Assembly (NCBI GenBank): GCA_934717185.1
Contig: CAKUYQ010000014.1
Location: 11,352-75,351 of the forward strand
DNA: 64,000 bases
Origin: an uncultured Bacteroidales bacterium
GTDB lineage: Bacteria > Bacteroidota > Bacteroidia > Bacteroidales > UBA932
Direction: 5' to 3'
This document shows positions 9,847 to 18,145 of this stretch, one piece after another (within the stretch, counting starts at the first letter, position 1; each line of letters starts with the position of its first letter). The notes under the pieces are model-generated. The model saw only the letters and a program-made list of their open reading frames with translations. It ran no database searches and had not been told where the DNA came from. Made by a program: the position numbers and the translations under genes.

Positions 9847-11103
9847 TTAATATATTGCTTTATCCTGAATCTCAGTAGACCCCGCATAAACCCCCGCCTC
9901 AAGTTTCTTCCTTATCTCCTCAAAAGCATTGAGAGTGTACTCAACATGCTCCATCTCGTGCATAGCTGTAGGGATAAGCCTGTACATGATAACACCCTTA
10001 GGAACAACAGGATATACAACTACAGAGCAGAAGATCTTATATGTCTCTCTCAGATCTACAAGAATATTTGTTGCCTCTGCCAATGAACCCTGCAGGAATA
10101 CAGGAGTAATACATGCTTCAGCAACACCAATATCAAATCCTCTCTTTCTAAGACCATCCTGAAGAGCCCTTGTAATGGTAAACAGTTTCTTACGTCTGTC
10201 ATCTCCTTTTCTTATCATATCCAACCTCTTAAGGCAACCCTCAACAAAAGCCATTGGAAGGGATTTGGCATATATCTGAGACCTGAGGTTATATCTTAAG
10301 TAGTTGATAATCTCTTTTGGACCTGAAACAAAACCTCCTATGGCAGCCATGGACTTTGCAAAAGCTCCAAAGTAGAGGTCTACCTTATCCATTACATCAT
10401 AATGCTCAGATGTTCCTCTTCCGTTAGGACCCATCACGCCAAAACCGTGAGCATCATCAATAAGTATTCTAAAGTTGTATTTCTCTTTAAGTTTGACAAT
10501 AAGATCCAAACGTCCAAGACCACCTGTCATACCGTAAACGCCCTCTGTAATAAGAAGAATACCGCCACCGGTCTCCTCTGTAATTTTGGTTGCTCTCTGC
10601 AATGCCTTCTCACAACGCTCAAGATCATTGTGTGGATAAACAATCCTTCTTCCCATATGCAGACGTACACCATCCATTATGCAGGCGTGAGCCTCTGAAT
10701 CGTATACAATAACATCATGTCTTGTTACAAGAGCATCTATGGTGGAGATCATACCTTGGTAACCAAAGTTGAACAGGTAAGCATCCTCTTTTTTCTCAAA
10801 CTCTGCTAATTCTCTCTCCAACTGCTCGTGCAGTGAAGTATGACCACTCATCATACGTGCGCCCATAGGGTATGCAAGACCCCATTTTGCAGCAGCTTCG
10901 GCATCAACCTTTCTAACTTCCGGGTCATTGGCAAGTCCAAGATAGTTGTTGAAAGTCCAGGCGAGAACCTTCTGTCCGTGAAATGTCATGTAAGGAGCAA
11001 TCTCCCCCTCAAGTTTTGGAAACATAAAATAGCCATGAGCTTTTTTTCTGTATTGTCCAAGCGGACCGCCCTCGTCCAATTTAATTCTTTCAAATATATC
11101 CAT
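9847..11103 (-). CDS. spt: serine palmitoyltransferase-like alpha-oxoamine synthase
   Basis: A 418-residue PLP enzyme of the alpha-oxoamine synthase family. Visible motifs: NNYLGLANDPEV, GARMMSGHTSLHEQLE, the PLP-contacting DDAHGFGVMG, and the Schiff-base lysine in GAFAKSMAAIGG. Bacteroidetes use such an enzyme to condense L-serine with an acyl-CoA to start sphingolipid synthesis. The paralogs BioF and KBL share the fold. The sequence, length and lack of a biotin or threonine-catabolism neighbour favour Spt. It lies 73 bp after gyrB on the same strand and may share its transcript. Confidence 0.8.
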   Translation of the reverse strand: MDIFERIKLDEGGPLGQYRKKAHGYFMFPKLEGEIAPYMTFHGQKVLAWTFNNYLGLANDPEVRKVDAEAAAKWGLAYPMGARMMSGHTSLHEQLERELAEFEKKEDAYLFNFGYQGMISTIDALVTRHDVIVYDSEAHACIMDGVRLHMGRRIVYPHNDLERCEKALQRATKITEETGGGILLITEGVYGMTGGLGRLDLIVKLKEKYNFRILIDDAHGFGVMGPNGRGTSEHYDVMDKVDLYFGAFAKSMAAIGGFVSGPKEIINYLRYNLRSQIYAKSLPMAFVEGCLKRLDMIRKGDDRRKKLFTITRALQDGLRKRGFDIGVAEACITPVFLQGSLAEATNILVDLRETYKIFCSVVVYPVVPKGVIMYRLIPTAMHEMEHVEYTLNAFEEIRKKLEAGVYAGSTEIQDKAIY

Positions 11104-11176
11104 AATATATAATAGTATTTAATTAGTTTCTTTTCTGTCTGTTGGAAAAAATGTAGAAAATTTGTCGGGAAGCATA

Positions 11177-13162
11177 TTATGCATCTATGTTCGCATATTT
11201 TGCATGAGCCTCAATAAACTCCCTTCTTGGCGGAACATCGTCGCCCATAAGCATGGAGAATATCCTGTCTGCCTCTGCAGCATTCTCAATGGTAACCTGC
11301 CTTAACAGCCTGTGCTCCGGAGACATGGTCGTTTCCCAAAGCTGCTCGGCATTCATCTCACCAAGACCTTTGTAACGCTGGATATGTATCCCCTTGTCGC
11401 TTCCGCCGCCAAGCTGTTCGACTATCTGCTTGCGCTCCTCGTCTGTCCAGCAGTACTGCTCGCTCTTGCCCTTCTTTATAAGGTACAAAGGTGGAGTCGC
11501 ACAGTAGACGTGTCCCTCCTTTATAAGGTCTACCATGTGCCTGAAGAAGAAGGTTAGTATAAGCGTTGTAATATGGCTTCCGTCCACATCGGCATCTGTC
11601 ATAATGATAACCTTGTGGTATCTTAATTTGCTAAGATTTAGAGCTTTGCTGTCCTCTTCCGTTCCAACGGTAACGCCGAGAGCCGTGTAGATGTTTCTTA
11701 TCTGTTCGCTCTCGAATATCTTGTGCTCCATCGCCTTCTCCACATTAAGGATTTTACCCCTTAGTGGAAGGATGGCCTGGAATGTCCTGTCTCGCCCTGT
11801 TTTGGCTGTTCCGCCTGCAGAGTCTCCCTCAACAAGGAAGATCTCGCACTTGGCAGGGTCTCTGTCTGAGCAGTCTGCAAGTTTGCCCGGTAATCCGCTT
11901 CCCGACATAACCGTCTTTCTCTGTACCAACTCCCTTGCCTTTCTTGCGGCATGACGCGCTGTCGCTGCAAGTATAACTTTATCAATGATGGCTTTGGCAT
12001 CCTTTGGATTCTCCTCTAAGTAGTTTTCAAGAGCTGAGGATGTGGCCTGGCTTACCGCAGCCATCACTTCACTATTTCCAAGTTTTGTTTTGGTCTGCCC
12101 CTCAAACTGAGGCTCTGCAACCTTTACGGAGATAACAGCTGTAAGACCCTCTCTAAAGTCAGATGCATCAATATCAAACTTAAGTTTTGAAAGCATTCCG
12201 TTCTTGTCTGCATAGTTCTTAAGGGTTGTTGTAAGTCCCCTTCTGAATCCGCTCAGATGTGTACCTCCTTCAACGGTGTTGATGTTGTTTACATACGAAT
12301 GTATGTTCTCGTTGAATCCTGTGTTGTACTGCATTGCAATCTCAACAGGAATACCACCCTTGTCTGTCTCAAGATAGATAGGTTTCTCTGTAAGTTTCTC
12401 CCTTGTCCCGTCCAAGTACTCCACAAACTCCCTTAGGCCAAGCTCGGAGTGGAAGGTCTCCTCCTTTACAACCTCTACTGTTTTACCCTCCTCATCTGTC
12501 TCCACCTCTCTTGTATCGCGTATTATCAGCTTTACATTCTTGTTGAGGTATGCAAGTTCTCTCAAACGTGTAGCGAGAATATCGTACGAATACTCCGTAC
12601 CTTGGGTAAAGATTTCAGGATCCGGCTTAAAGGTAATAATTGTACCTGTGTCAGATGCTTCTCCAACAACCTTTACAGGGTAGAGCGGAACACCTCTCTC
12701 ATACTCCTGTTTAAAGATCTTGCCCTCTCTGTGAATCTCTGCTGTAAGATGTGTAGACAAGGCATTCACGCAGGATACACCAACACCGTGCAAACCTCCG
12801 GAAACTTTATAGCTGTCTTTGCTGAACTTTCCGCCGGCATGGAGAACGGTAAGCACAACCTCAAGGGCGCTTTTTCCCTCCTTCTCATGCATTCCGGTTG
12901 GAATACCACGTCCGTTATCCCTTACCGTAATTGAATTATCCTTATTTATGGTAACTTCAATATCTGTACAATAACCTGCAAGCGCCTCATCAATAGAGTT
13001 ATCCACAACCTCATATACAAGGTGGTGCAGACCCCTGCTCCCTACATCTCCAATATACATGGAGGGACGCTTCCTTACTGCTTCCAACCCCTCTAACACT
13101 TGAATACTGTCTGCCGAATAACTGTTGTTTGCGGCTACTTTTTCATTCTCTGTTTCACTCAT
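11177..13162 (-). CDS. gyrB: DNA gyrase subunit B
   Basis: A 661-residue protein. It has the GHKL ATPase (VYEVVDNSIDEALAGYC, DNGRGIPTG, GGLHGVGVSCVNALS), the transducer domain, and the TOPRIM region (EIFLVEGDSAGG, MTDADVDGSHI), with the C-terminal QRYKGLGEMNAEQLW. With GyrA (not in this window) it introduces negative supercoils at the cost of ATP. The length is typical for a Bacteroidetes GyrB. Its likely promoter (-7 at 13186-13193) lies inside the 3' end of the preceding small ORF. Confidence 0.97.
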   Translation of the reverse strand: MSETENEKVAANNSYSADSIQVLEGLEAVRKRPSMYIGDVGSRGLHHLVYEVVDNSIDEALAGYCTDIEVTINKDNSITVRDNGRGIPTGMHEKEGKSALEVVLTVLHAGGKFSKDSYKVSGGLHGVGVSCVNALSTHLTAEIHREGKIFKQEYERGVPLYPVKVVGEASDTGTIITFKPDPEIFTQGTEYSYDILATRLRELAYLNKNVKLIIRDTREVETDEEGKTVEVVKEETFHSELGLREFVEYLDGTREKLTEKPIYLETDKGGIPVEIAMQYNTGFNENIHSYVNNINTVEGGTHLSGFRRGLTTTLKNYADKNGMLSKLKFDIDASDFREGLTAVISVKVAEPQFEGQTKTKLGNSEVMAAVSQATSSALENYLEENPKDAKAIIDKVILAATARHAARKARELVQRKTVMSGSGLPGKLADCSDRDPAKCEIFLVEGDSAGGTAKTGRDRTFQAILPLRGKILNVEKAMEHKIFESEQIRNIYTALGVTVGTEEDSKALNLSKLRYHKVIIMTDADVDGSHITTLILTFFFRHMVDLIKEGHVYCATPPLYLIKKGKSEQYCWTDEERKQIVEQLGGGSDKGIHIQRYKGLGEMNAEQLWETTMSPEHRLLRQVTIENAAEADRIFSMLMGDDVPPRREFIEAHAKYANIDA

Positions 13163-13175
13163 TGTATGCTAAGTT

Positions 13176-13388
13176 TTATAACTCACAAAGGTAACATTTT
13201 CTATCAAAAGAAACAAAGCCATCATAGAGTTTGTCCAATCCGAACCAATCTCCTTTTATGATTTTATTGTTCATAAAATTAAATGCAGCATCACCCATCA
13301 GAGGTTCGCATAAATCCGGAAAAACAGATACCGTAGTTAAATACCCTTTGCTGTTAAAAGTATAGAAATCTTTCATTGATAGCTCCAT
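13176..13388 (-). CDS. small hypothetical protein, possible immunity remnant
   Basis: A 70-residue protein, rich in aromatic and acidic residues, with no signal peptide and no family that I recognise. The start codon overlaps the run-out of the RHS C-terminal remnant at 13393-13620, the position usual for an immunity gene. It may be a shortened immunity protein. The 3' end is occupied by the gyrB promoter. Confidence 0.45.
   Translation of the reverse strand: MELSMKDFYTFNSKGYLTTVSVFPDLCEPLMGDAAFNFMNNKIIKGDWFGLDKLYDGFVSFDRKCYLCEL
13186..13217 (-). promoter_or_regulatory. promoter of gyrB
   Basis: On the minus strand TTTG (13214-13217) and TACCTTTG (13186-13193) are 20 nt apart. The promoter overlaps the last codons of the 70-residue ORF upstream. 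Confidence 0.65.
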
Positions 13389-13392
13389 AACA

Positions 13393-13620
13393 TTATCTCA
13401 TTTTATGTTTATAAATTTCGTCCATGGCCTGCTCCATGTGTTTGAATATCTCTTCTTTATTAGGATTTGCATTACCTTTAAAGAAGATATCCAAAGATTT
13501 ATTGTATTCACTTGCTTTTTGTAGGTGGAAATTCTTTTCTAACCAGACTCCATATTTGGATTATTTATATCTATTCCTACCTCATTGAATTTATCAATAA
13601 TACTTTCATAGTCATGTCTT
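13393..13620 (-). pseudogene. frameshifted C-terminal fragment of an RHS-associated toxin
   Basis: Read on the minus strand, two frames join into one coherent helical tail: the first reads YESIIDKFNEVGIDINN; after a one-base shift near 13555-13561 the second reads KYGVWLEKNFHLQKASEYN and ends in MDEIYKHKMR. The pattern (NPKYGVWLEKNFH-like core, then an EIFKHM helix) is that of C-terminal tips of polymorphic toxins in Bacteroidetes, to my recollection. A stop lies just upstream of the fragment, so only the 3' end survives. Confidence 0.55.
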
Positions 13621-13658
13621 TATTAATAAGTTACTGTAATAAAGATACTTAAAATCAT

Positions 13659-14279
13659 TTATTCTATAATCGTCCAAATCTCCTTGTTAATTTTTTTACC
13701 TGTTTTCTTTTGAAAAATCGGGATTGCATTTTTCTTTATGTACTGTTTTTTCTTGCCATCAATAGGTCTGCAAAAAAGATTATACCGAATACTTTCATCA
13801 TAAGACTTATAGCGTTTTACCATGAATAAAGAGTCTGCAGTAAACCATCCAAAATAATAATCTTCGTAATTACCAATGTTTTTAGTAGCATATATTTTAT
13901 TAAAACTATCTAAATCAATAGATAACCTTTTTGAATAGAGTGAGCTAAAATTAGAATACACTACTTTATTATCTTTTTTGAAAACGAAAAAATACACATC
14001 TTCATCAACCAACCAATAATGAAAAAAATTTTTTTTCATTGTATATCCTGAAATGCTTTTGAACAGGACTTCATTCATCATACCCTCAATAATAAATAAA
14101 GTATCATATTCAACTTTAAGAGCCTTTTTTAAATCTATATAACATTCATCAATCTCCTCAAAATCGCAGGTTTTTTCTACATATTTTTCTATATTATCTC
14201 CAATATTATTTACAATGCAACTAACAGTCGTAAAAAACATTACAACTGTTAGTACTATGATGCTTATAGATGTTCTCAT
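13659..14279 (-). CDS. putative lipoprotein, possible immunity protein to the RHS toxin
   Basis: A 206-residue protein with an N-terminal hydrophobic segment ending in a lipobox-like VSC at residues 19-21 (MRTSISIIVLTVVMFFTTVSC). The rest is an AT-rich, acidic and tyrosine-rich domain of unknown family. It begins 7 bp after the RHS gene on the same strand, the usual place for a cognate immunity gene. The role is inferred from position only. Confidence 0.55.
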   Translation of the reverse strand: MRTSISIIVLTVVMFFTTVSCIVNNIGDNIEKYVEKTCDFEEIDECYIDLKKALKVEYDTLFIIEGMMNEVLFKSISGYTMKKNFFHYWLVDEDVYFFVFKKDNKVVYSNFSSLYSKRLSIDLDSFNKIYATKNIGNYEDYYFGWFTADSLFMVKRYKSYDESIRYNLFCRPIDGKKKQYIKKNAIPIFQKKTGKKINKEIWTIIE

Positions 14280-14286
14280 GAATTAA

Positions 14287-15627
14287 TTAATTTATTGATT
14301 TACCCTTCTCATTTTTTTTATCAATTGATTCCAGTGCCGTTTTATACTGTTCTTCCGTGATTGTAACTTTCTTAATTGTTATATTTGTTTCACTTGAGCC
14401 GGTTGTTATCCATAATCCATTTTGGTAGAATTCTTCTATGACTTTTCTTGCAAGATCCCTGTTACTTGCGTTTGGATTCTTTTTCCCTATTTCTCTACCA
14501 ATAATATTGTTAAGCAAATCTACCGTTTGATCCGCTTTCTCAAAATCATTAAACCATCTTGCATTTAAATCTACATAAGGATTATCTTCATGTGCATTAG
14601 CTATTCTTGCAGCATGTTTTTCTCCAAACCTTCGTGTGATAATGCTCTGCCATATTACATGCCTCAACGCATTTCTGCGGTCTCCTATCTTTTCTGTTCT
14701 TAATTGAGCCTCCTTGGAAATGTTAATTGCAAAATTGGATGCAATTGTTGAGATATTTCCACAATCTGTTCCATCTCGAGCAGGACCAACAATTAATGCA
14801 TTAATAGGGTGTTGCATGATATAATCTATTTCGCGGGATCTGCTATTCAAGCCATTTTGCTCCATAAATTTTGCAGCCCCATAATATGCCACTATAAAAG
14901 GTATTATCGGAAATCTACCATCAGTATCAACATACATTATCGGATTTCCGCTGCAGTACATGTAAGGAGACATTGAGGCGTATTTTTCTGCCAACGGATC
15001 CGGAACAAACCACCGTCCGGTGAAGTCGTCGTACATCCTTGCACCGTAATCTGTGAAGCCAAGGCCTCCCACCGTCTGTACCTCTTTGCCGTTGTACTTG
15101 TAGAGGTTGGTTGTCAGTTGTGGGTAACTGTTGCCTGTGGCTGTTCTCATACCCAAAGGGTAGTAGTCGTTCCTCTCCACCACACCTCCGCTGCCGTCCG
15201 TTATCACCCTCACACTGCCCAAGTGATCCGTACCGTAGTAATATGCCAAACAACTGTTATTGGCAGCGCCTATTATCCTTCCTCCGCCAAACCCGGTGCT
15301 TGAGAGTGCGTAGCTCTCTCCGCTCTTTGAGAGTACCAACGTCCCAAGATAGAGATAACCGTTACTGCCTGTAGCGTCTACAACCCTCTGCTTGATGCCG
15401 TCCGCACTGTAGAGATATTCCGCCTTGACCACACCGTCAGCCGCTGCTGCACCTGTCTTCTCCACCACCTTGGCCGGCAGATTAAGAATGTTGTAGTTTC
15501 TTGCCATTGTAACGGTAACACGCGGGATATTCACCCCTATGGTATCGGCGGCAATGGAAATGAAAGGCATAAGGAGCATGAGCATACAGACTGCTATGCT
15601 GTGTAGCGAGAATAAATCTTTTTTCAT
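14287..15627 (-). CDS. short RHS-core protein with a DUF6973-like C-terminal domain
   Basis: A 446-residue protein with a signal peptide (cleavage near SIAA-DT). The RHS repeat-associated core is visible: YYYGTDHLGSVRVITDGSG, YNGKE, GLGFTDYGARMYDDFTGRW, FVPDPLAEKY, NPIMYVDTDG. The C-terminal domain (about residues 255-446) has NALRHVIWQ and RIANAHED, resembling DUF6973. Full-length RHS proteins are far longer; here the signal peptide is joined almost directly to the core, so most YD repeats are missing. It is either an orphan C-terminal toxin module or a recombined remnant. Confidence 0.75.
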   Translation of the reverse strand: MKKDLFSLHSIAVCMLMLLMPFISIAADTIGVNIPRVTVTMARNYNILNLPAKVVEKTGAAAADGVVKAEYLYSADGIKQRVVDATGSNGYLYLGTLVLSKSGESYALSSTGFGGGRIIGAANNSCLAYYYGTDHLGSVRVITDGSGGVVERNDYYPLGMRTATGNSYPQLTTNLYKYNGKEVQTVGGLGFTDYGARMYDDFTGRWFVPDPLAEKYASMSPYMYCSGNPIMYVDTDGRFPIIPFIVAYYGAAKFMEQNGLNSRSREIDYIMQHPINALIVGPARDGTDCGNISTIASNFAINISKEAQLRTEKIGDRRNALRHVIWQSIITRRFGEKHAARIANAHEDNPYVDLNARWFNDFEKADQTVDLLNNIIGREIGKKNPNASNRDLARKVIEEFYQNGLWITTGSSETNITIKKVTITEEQYKTALESIDKKNEKGKSIN

Positions 15628-16056
15628 AATCTTAATAAATTTTTAAAGGTTAAACCAAAAACAGCCAAACGTTTCTAAAGACGTTCCTTAGCTCTAAATA
15701 ATTCCTATACGTGTTAATAATAAATAAAAAGGCCACAGATTAACACGTTGTATACAGTGCGCTAATTACTGCTATCAGATGAAATTAATAGCATCATTGT
15801 TCTGCTCCGGCTCACAGTGCATTCCTTGGCACTGCTGCAGTTTGTCCTTTAAAACTATATACTTTTGGTATATCCCGTGTGGAGCAGGTGGTGAATGTTG
15901 AGATTACTGCTGTTCCGCTATGTGCGCAAGCCTTTTTCTTGCTGTTAGGTGGAAAACGGTTTCCGGCGGAACGGTGCAGACGTCTCTCCAAGACCTTCAC
16001 TACAAAGATAATAAAAAGTTGCGCTAAAGCAAAAATTTTCTGTAAGCCGTAGTTCC

Positions 16057-16083
16057 AGCGTTGGCATTAGCGTTAGCATTGGC
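16057..16083 (-). repeat. GCYAAY hexamer array R1
   Basis: The minus strand reads four to five consecutive degenerate hexamers (GCCAAT, GCTAAC, GCTAAT, GCCAAC). It has the same sense as the local genes. Related arrays lie at 53319, 53931, 53979 and 55492. Confidence 0.6.
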
Positions 16084-16090
16084 TTTTTAC

Positions 16091-16193
16091 TGACTTCGTC
16101 ACTCAAAAAATACATATTTTATAACTTGTTGATAAATGATATTTTGTATTTTTTTTGAGTTACCTGATTTTGGGTGACGCATTGACGAAGTCA
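16091..16193. repeat. long imperfect inverted repeat
   Basis: The outer arms TGACTTCGTCA (16091-16101) and TGACGAAGTCA (16183-16193) are exact complements. Inner arms ACTCAAAAAATAC and GTATTTTTTTTGAGT extend the stem. Confidence 0.7.
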
Positions 16194-16243
16194 GGAAATA
16201 TTTTGTATTGTTAAGTTTTGTAAAATGCCTGCTTTAAAAAATC

Positions 16244-16285
16244 AAAAATCGCCACTTACAGACCGCAGTAGTGACGATTTTTTTT
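16244..16285 (-). terminator. terminator of the TPR / beta-barrel operon
   Basis: AAAAATCG-CCACT pairs with AGTG-CGATTTTT with one mismatch. There are T-runs on both sides, so it may act in both directions. Confidence 0.65.
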
Positions 16286-16313
16286 TACCACCAAAAGTGA
16301 CAAAGATTGGATT

Positions 16314-18137
16314 TTACAGCTTTACAATAACACCTCCGCCAATGCTTATTCCCTTTTGGTAATACTGCTGAAAGAAACTTGGGCGTTGTCCAAGAAGATT
16401 ATCTATCTCTGCATAGACAGACAGCATGTCGTTTATTACATATCTTCCTGTGATACCAATATTTACAAAACCTTTTAAGTATGTGTTATTATTGTACAGA
16501 TATTCTGTCCTTGTTGTGGTTACCCCCCCACGCTCATTTTCTGTTATAGTTTTGTATCCTTTTGCAAAATTCGTTAATGCACGGTTTCTTCCATATATGT
16601 TCAAGCCAATAAATATTTTCTGCATATAGTTGTATTCACCATAGAACTTTGCCTCAAAAGGTGCATAATTGTAAGGCTTGTAACCGTTATACCTGTTGTA
16701 CTGCATCTTAAGATTCCCGGTAAAGTCTTTTGTAGAGACACCTATTGCAGCCTTAAAGAATATCTTCTCTGTATTGCTGTAGAGGATATCAAATGCAGCA
16801 GGGTTATCAAATGATGTAATGAATTGCGGCAGCCCCTTCTCCTTTGCATAGCCAGTACTTAGATCATAATCTATTATGCCTTTTATGTTTCCTGTCATAC
16901 CGCCTGTAACTCTAACGGGAACAGAACTTATCATACAGTCTGCAAATGGAGAGAGCCACGGATTCTGTTCCAATAACGAACTGTAGTTGTTAAGAATGTT
17001 GCCACCATCTGCAATTGCGTATACTGTAAGCACATTGTTAATAAGTTGGTATTGTGCCTTTGCCATACCAATGATCATTGTATGGTGCTTCCCTGCAGCT
17101 CCGTCTGTATATTTAAGACTTACTGTTCCTCCAAGTGACAGCTGCCAATTGCCATTTTTCAAATTATATGTTGGAGTTGCATCTACCAACCCATAGTTGT
17201 GTGTTTCATCTAATACAGAAGTATTGGCATTTTTCAGAGATAGTTTTACTAAAAACTTTGAGTATTTGCCAACCGTAGGACCAACCTCTGCCTCAGCTGC
17301 AATATAATGAGATTTAAGCTTTTCAAATGAATTGTCTCCTAAATAGTTATAATCTACATTCGCTTTGTAGTTGAATCCCCTTACCTCTTTGCGTGCTTCC
17401 AAAGAATTGATATTGAAATTGGCTGCCAACTTATTAAAGTTGTGGGAGTTCACATCTGAATAGCTTCCTTTGTATCCCTCCGCTTCCAAATAGACATTTT
17501 TGCCGTAAAACGAGTTGTATCCGTTGGTATATGCAAGTGAAGCTCCAAGTCTGCCTGTATTCCAATAATGGCCTAAAACCACACCTGCTTCTGTCCTTGA
17601 ATCGTGAGCACCAACCTTTTGGGAAAGTTTTTCCGTGAAGTATTTTCCATTGGCATTGTCATTTGTCTTATATTCGGTCCCATAATTTACTCCTTGGAGA
17701 GGTGCATCTCCCCAAAATGATTTGTGAGAGGCATAAATCATAAGATTAGATGATGACAAGATTTTGCTGCCAGACTTGATTCCCCCTAATTTGGGTGAAT
17801 AGGCTACGAAAATATCCGGTGACAGTGGAAACGCAACTCCGCCCCTCGCATACAGTGTATAATTGTGCGGATTATCGGGCCTTTGAATTTTGGCAGATGC
17901 AGTTGGTGCAAACTCATACAGATCCTTATATGACTTGTCAAAGACCATATAATTGAAGTTAAGAGAGAAATTACTTAGGCTGTCGTTAAAATCTGTGCTG
18001 AGTTTGGATTTATGTATAACAGGCAGCCTGTTTTCGTAATCTCTCTTTACCTCAACATTTGGGTTAATGTTTTGTGCATATATGTTGCTTCCTGCAAACG
18101 CTGTAAGCAATCCAATTATATTTATAATCTTTCTCAT
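16314..18137 (-). CDS. outer-membrane beta-barrel protein (TonB-receptor-like barrel without a clear plug)
   Basis: A 607-residue protein with a signal peptide (cleavage after SNIYA near residue 21). The body is alternating polar/aromatic strands typical of an outer-membrane barrel (NYTLYARGGVAF, RLGASLAYTNGYNSFYG, LSVYAEIDNLLGQRPSFF) and ends in a strand suited to BAM recognition (GGGVIVKL). I see no plug domain or TonB box. It starts 8 bp after the large TPR gene, so the two probably form an outer-membrane complex. The substrate is unknown. Confidence 0.7.
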   Translation of the reverse strand: MRKIINIIGLLTAFAGSNIYAQNINPNVEVKRDYENRLPVIHKSKLSTDFNDSLSNFSLNFNYMVFDKSYKDLYEFAPTASAKIQRPDNPHNYTLYARGGVAFPLSPDIFVAYSPKLGGIKSGSKILSSSNLMIYASHKSFWGDAPLQGVNYGTEYKTNDNANGKYFTEKLSQKVGAHDSRTEAGVVLGHYWNTGRLGASLAYTNGYNSFYGKNVYLEAEGYKGSYSDVNSHNFNKLAANFNINSLEARKEVRGFNYKANVDYNYLGDNSFEKLKSHYIAAEAEVGPTVGKYSKFLVKLSLKNANTSVLDETHNYGLVDATPTYNLKNGNWQLSLGGTVSLKYTDGAAGKHHTMIIGMAKAQYQLINNVLTVYAIADGGNILNNYSSLLEQNPWLSPFADCMISSVPVRVTGGMTGNIKGIIDYDLSTGYAKEKGLPQFITSFDNPAAFDILYSNTEKIFFKAAIGVSTKDFTGNLKMQYNRYNGYKPYNYAPFEAKFYGEYNYMQKIFIGLNIYGRNRALTNFAKGYKTITENERGGVTTTRTEYLYNNNTYLKGFVNIGITGRYVINDMLSVYAEIDNLLGQRPSFFQQYYQKGISIGGGVIVKL

Positions 18138-18145
18138 TTTTCCAA

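Larger units (their letters stand above)
15628..16313. other. 686-bp intergenic region without a supported gene
   Basis: It holds a 10-bp dyad (ACGTGTTAAT 15709-15718 and its complement 15739-15748), a GCYAAY hexamer array on the minus strand (16057-16083), a long stem-loop (16091-16193) and a terminator (16244-16285). A 62-codon minus-strand GTG frame at 15812-16000 has no supporting feature. Confidence 0.6.

Noticed and set aside
9847..11103. BioF or 2-amino-3-ketobutyrate CoA ligase
   Set aside because: Same fold, but sequence pattern and lack of biotin or threonine-catabolism neighbours favour serine palmitoyltransferase.
15812..16000. 62-residue minus-strand ORF in the RHS/porin gap
   Set aside because: GTG start, no family, no promoter fit; composition does not look coding.
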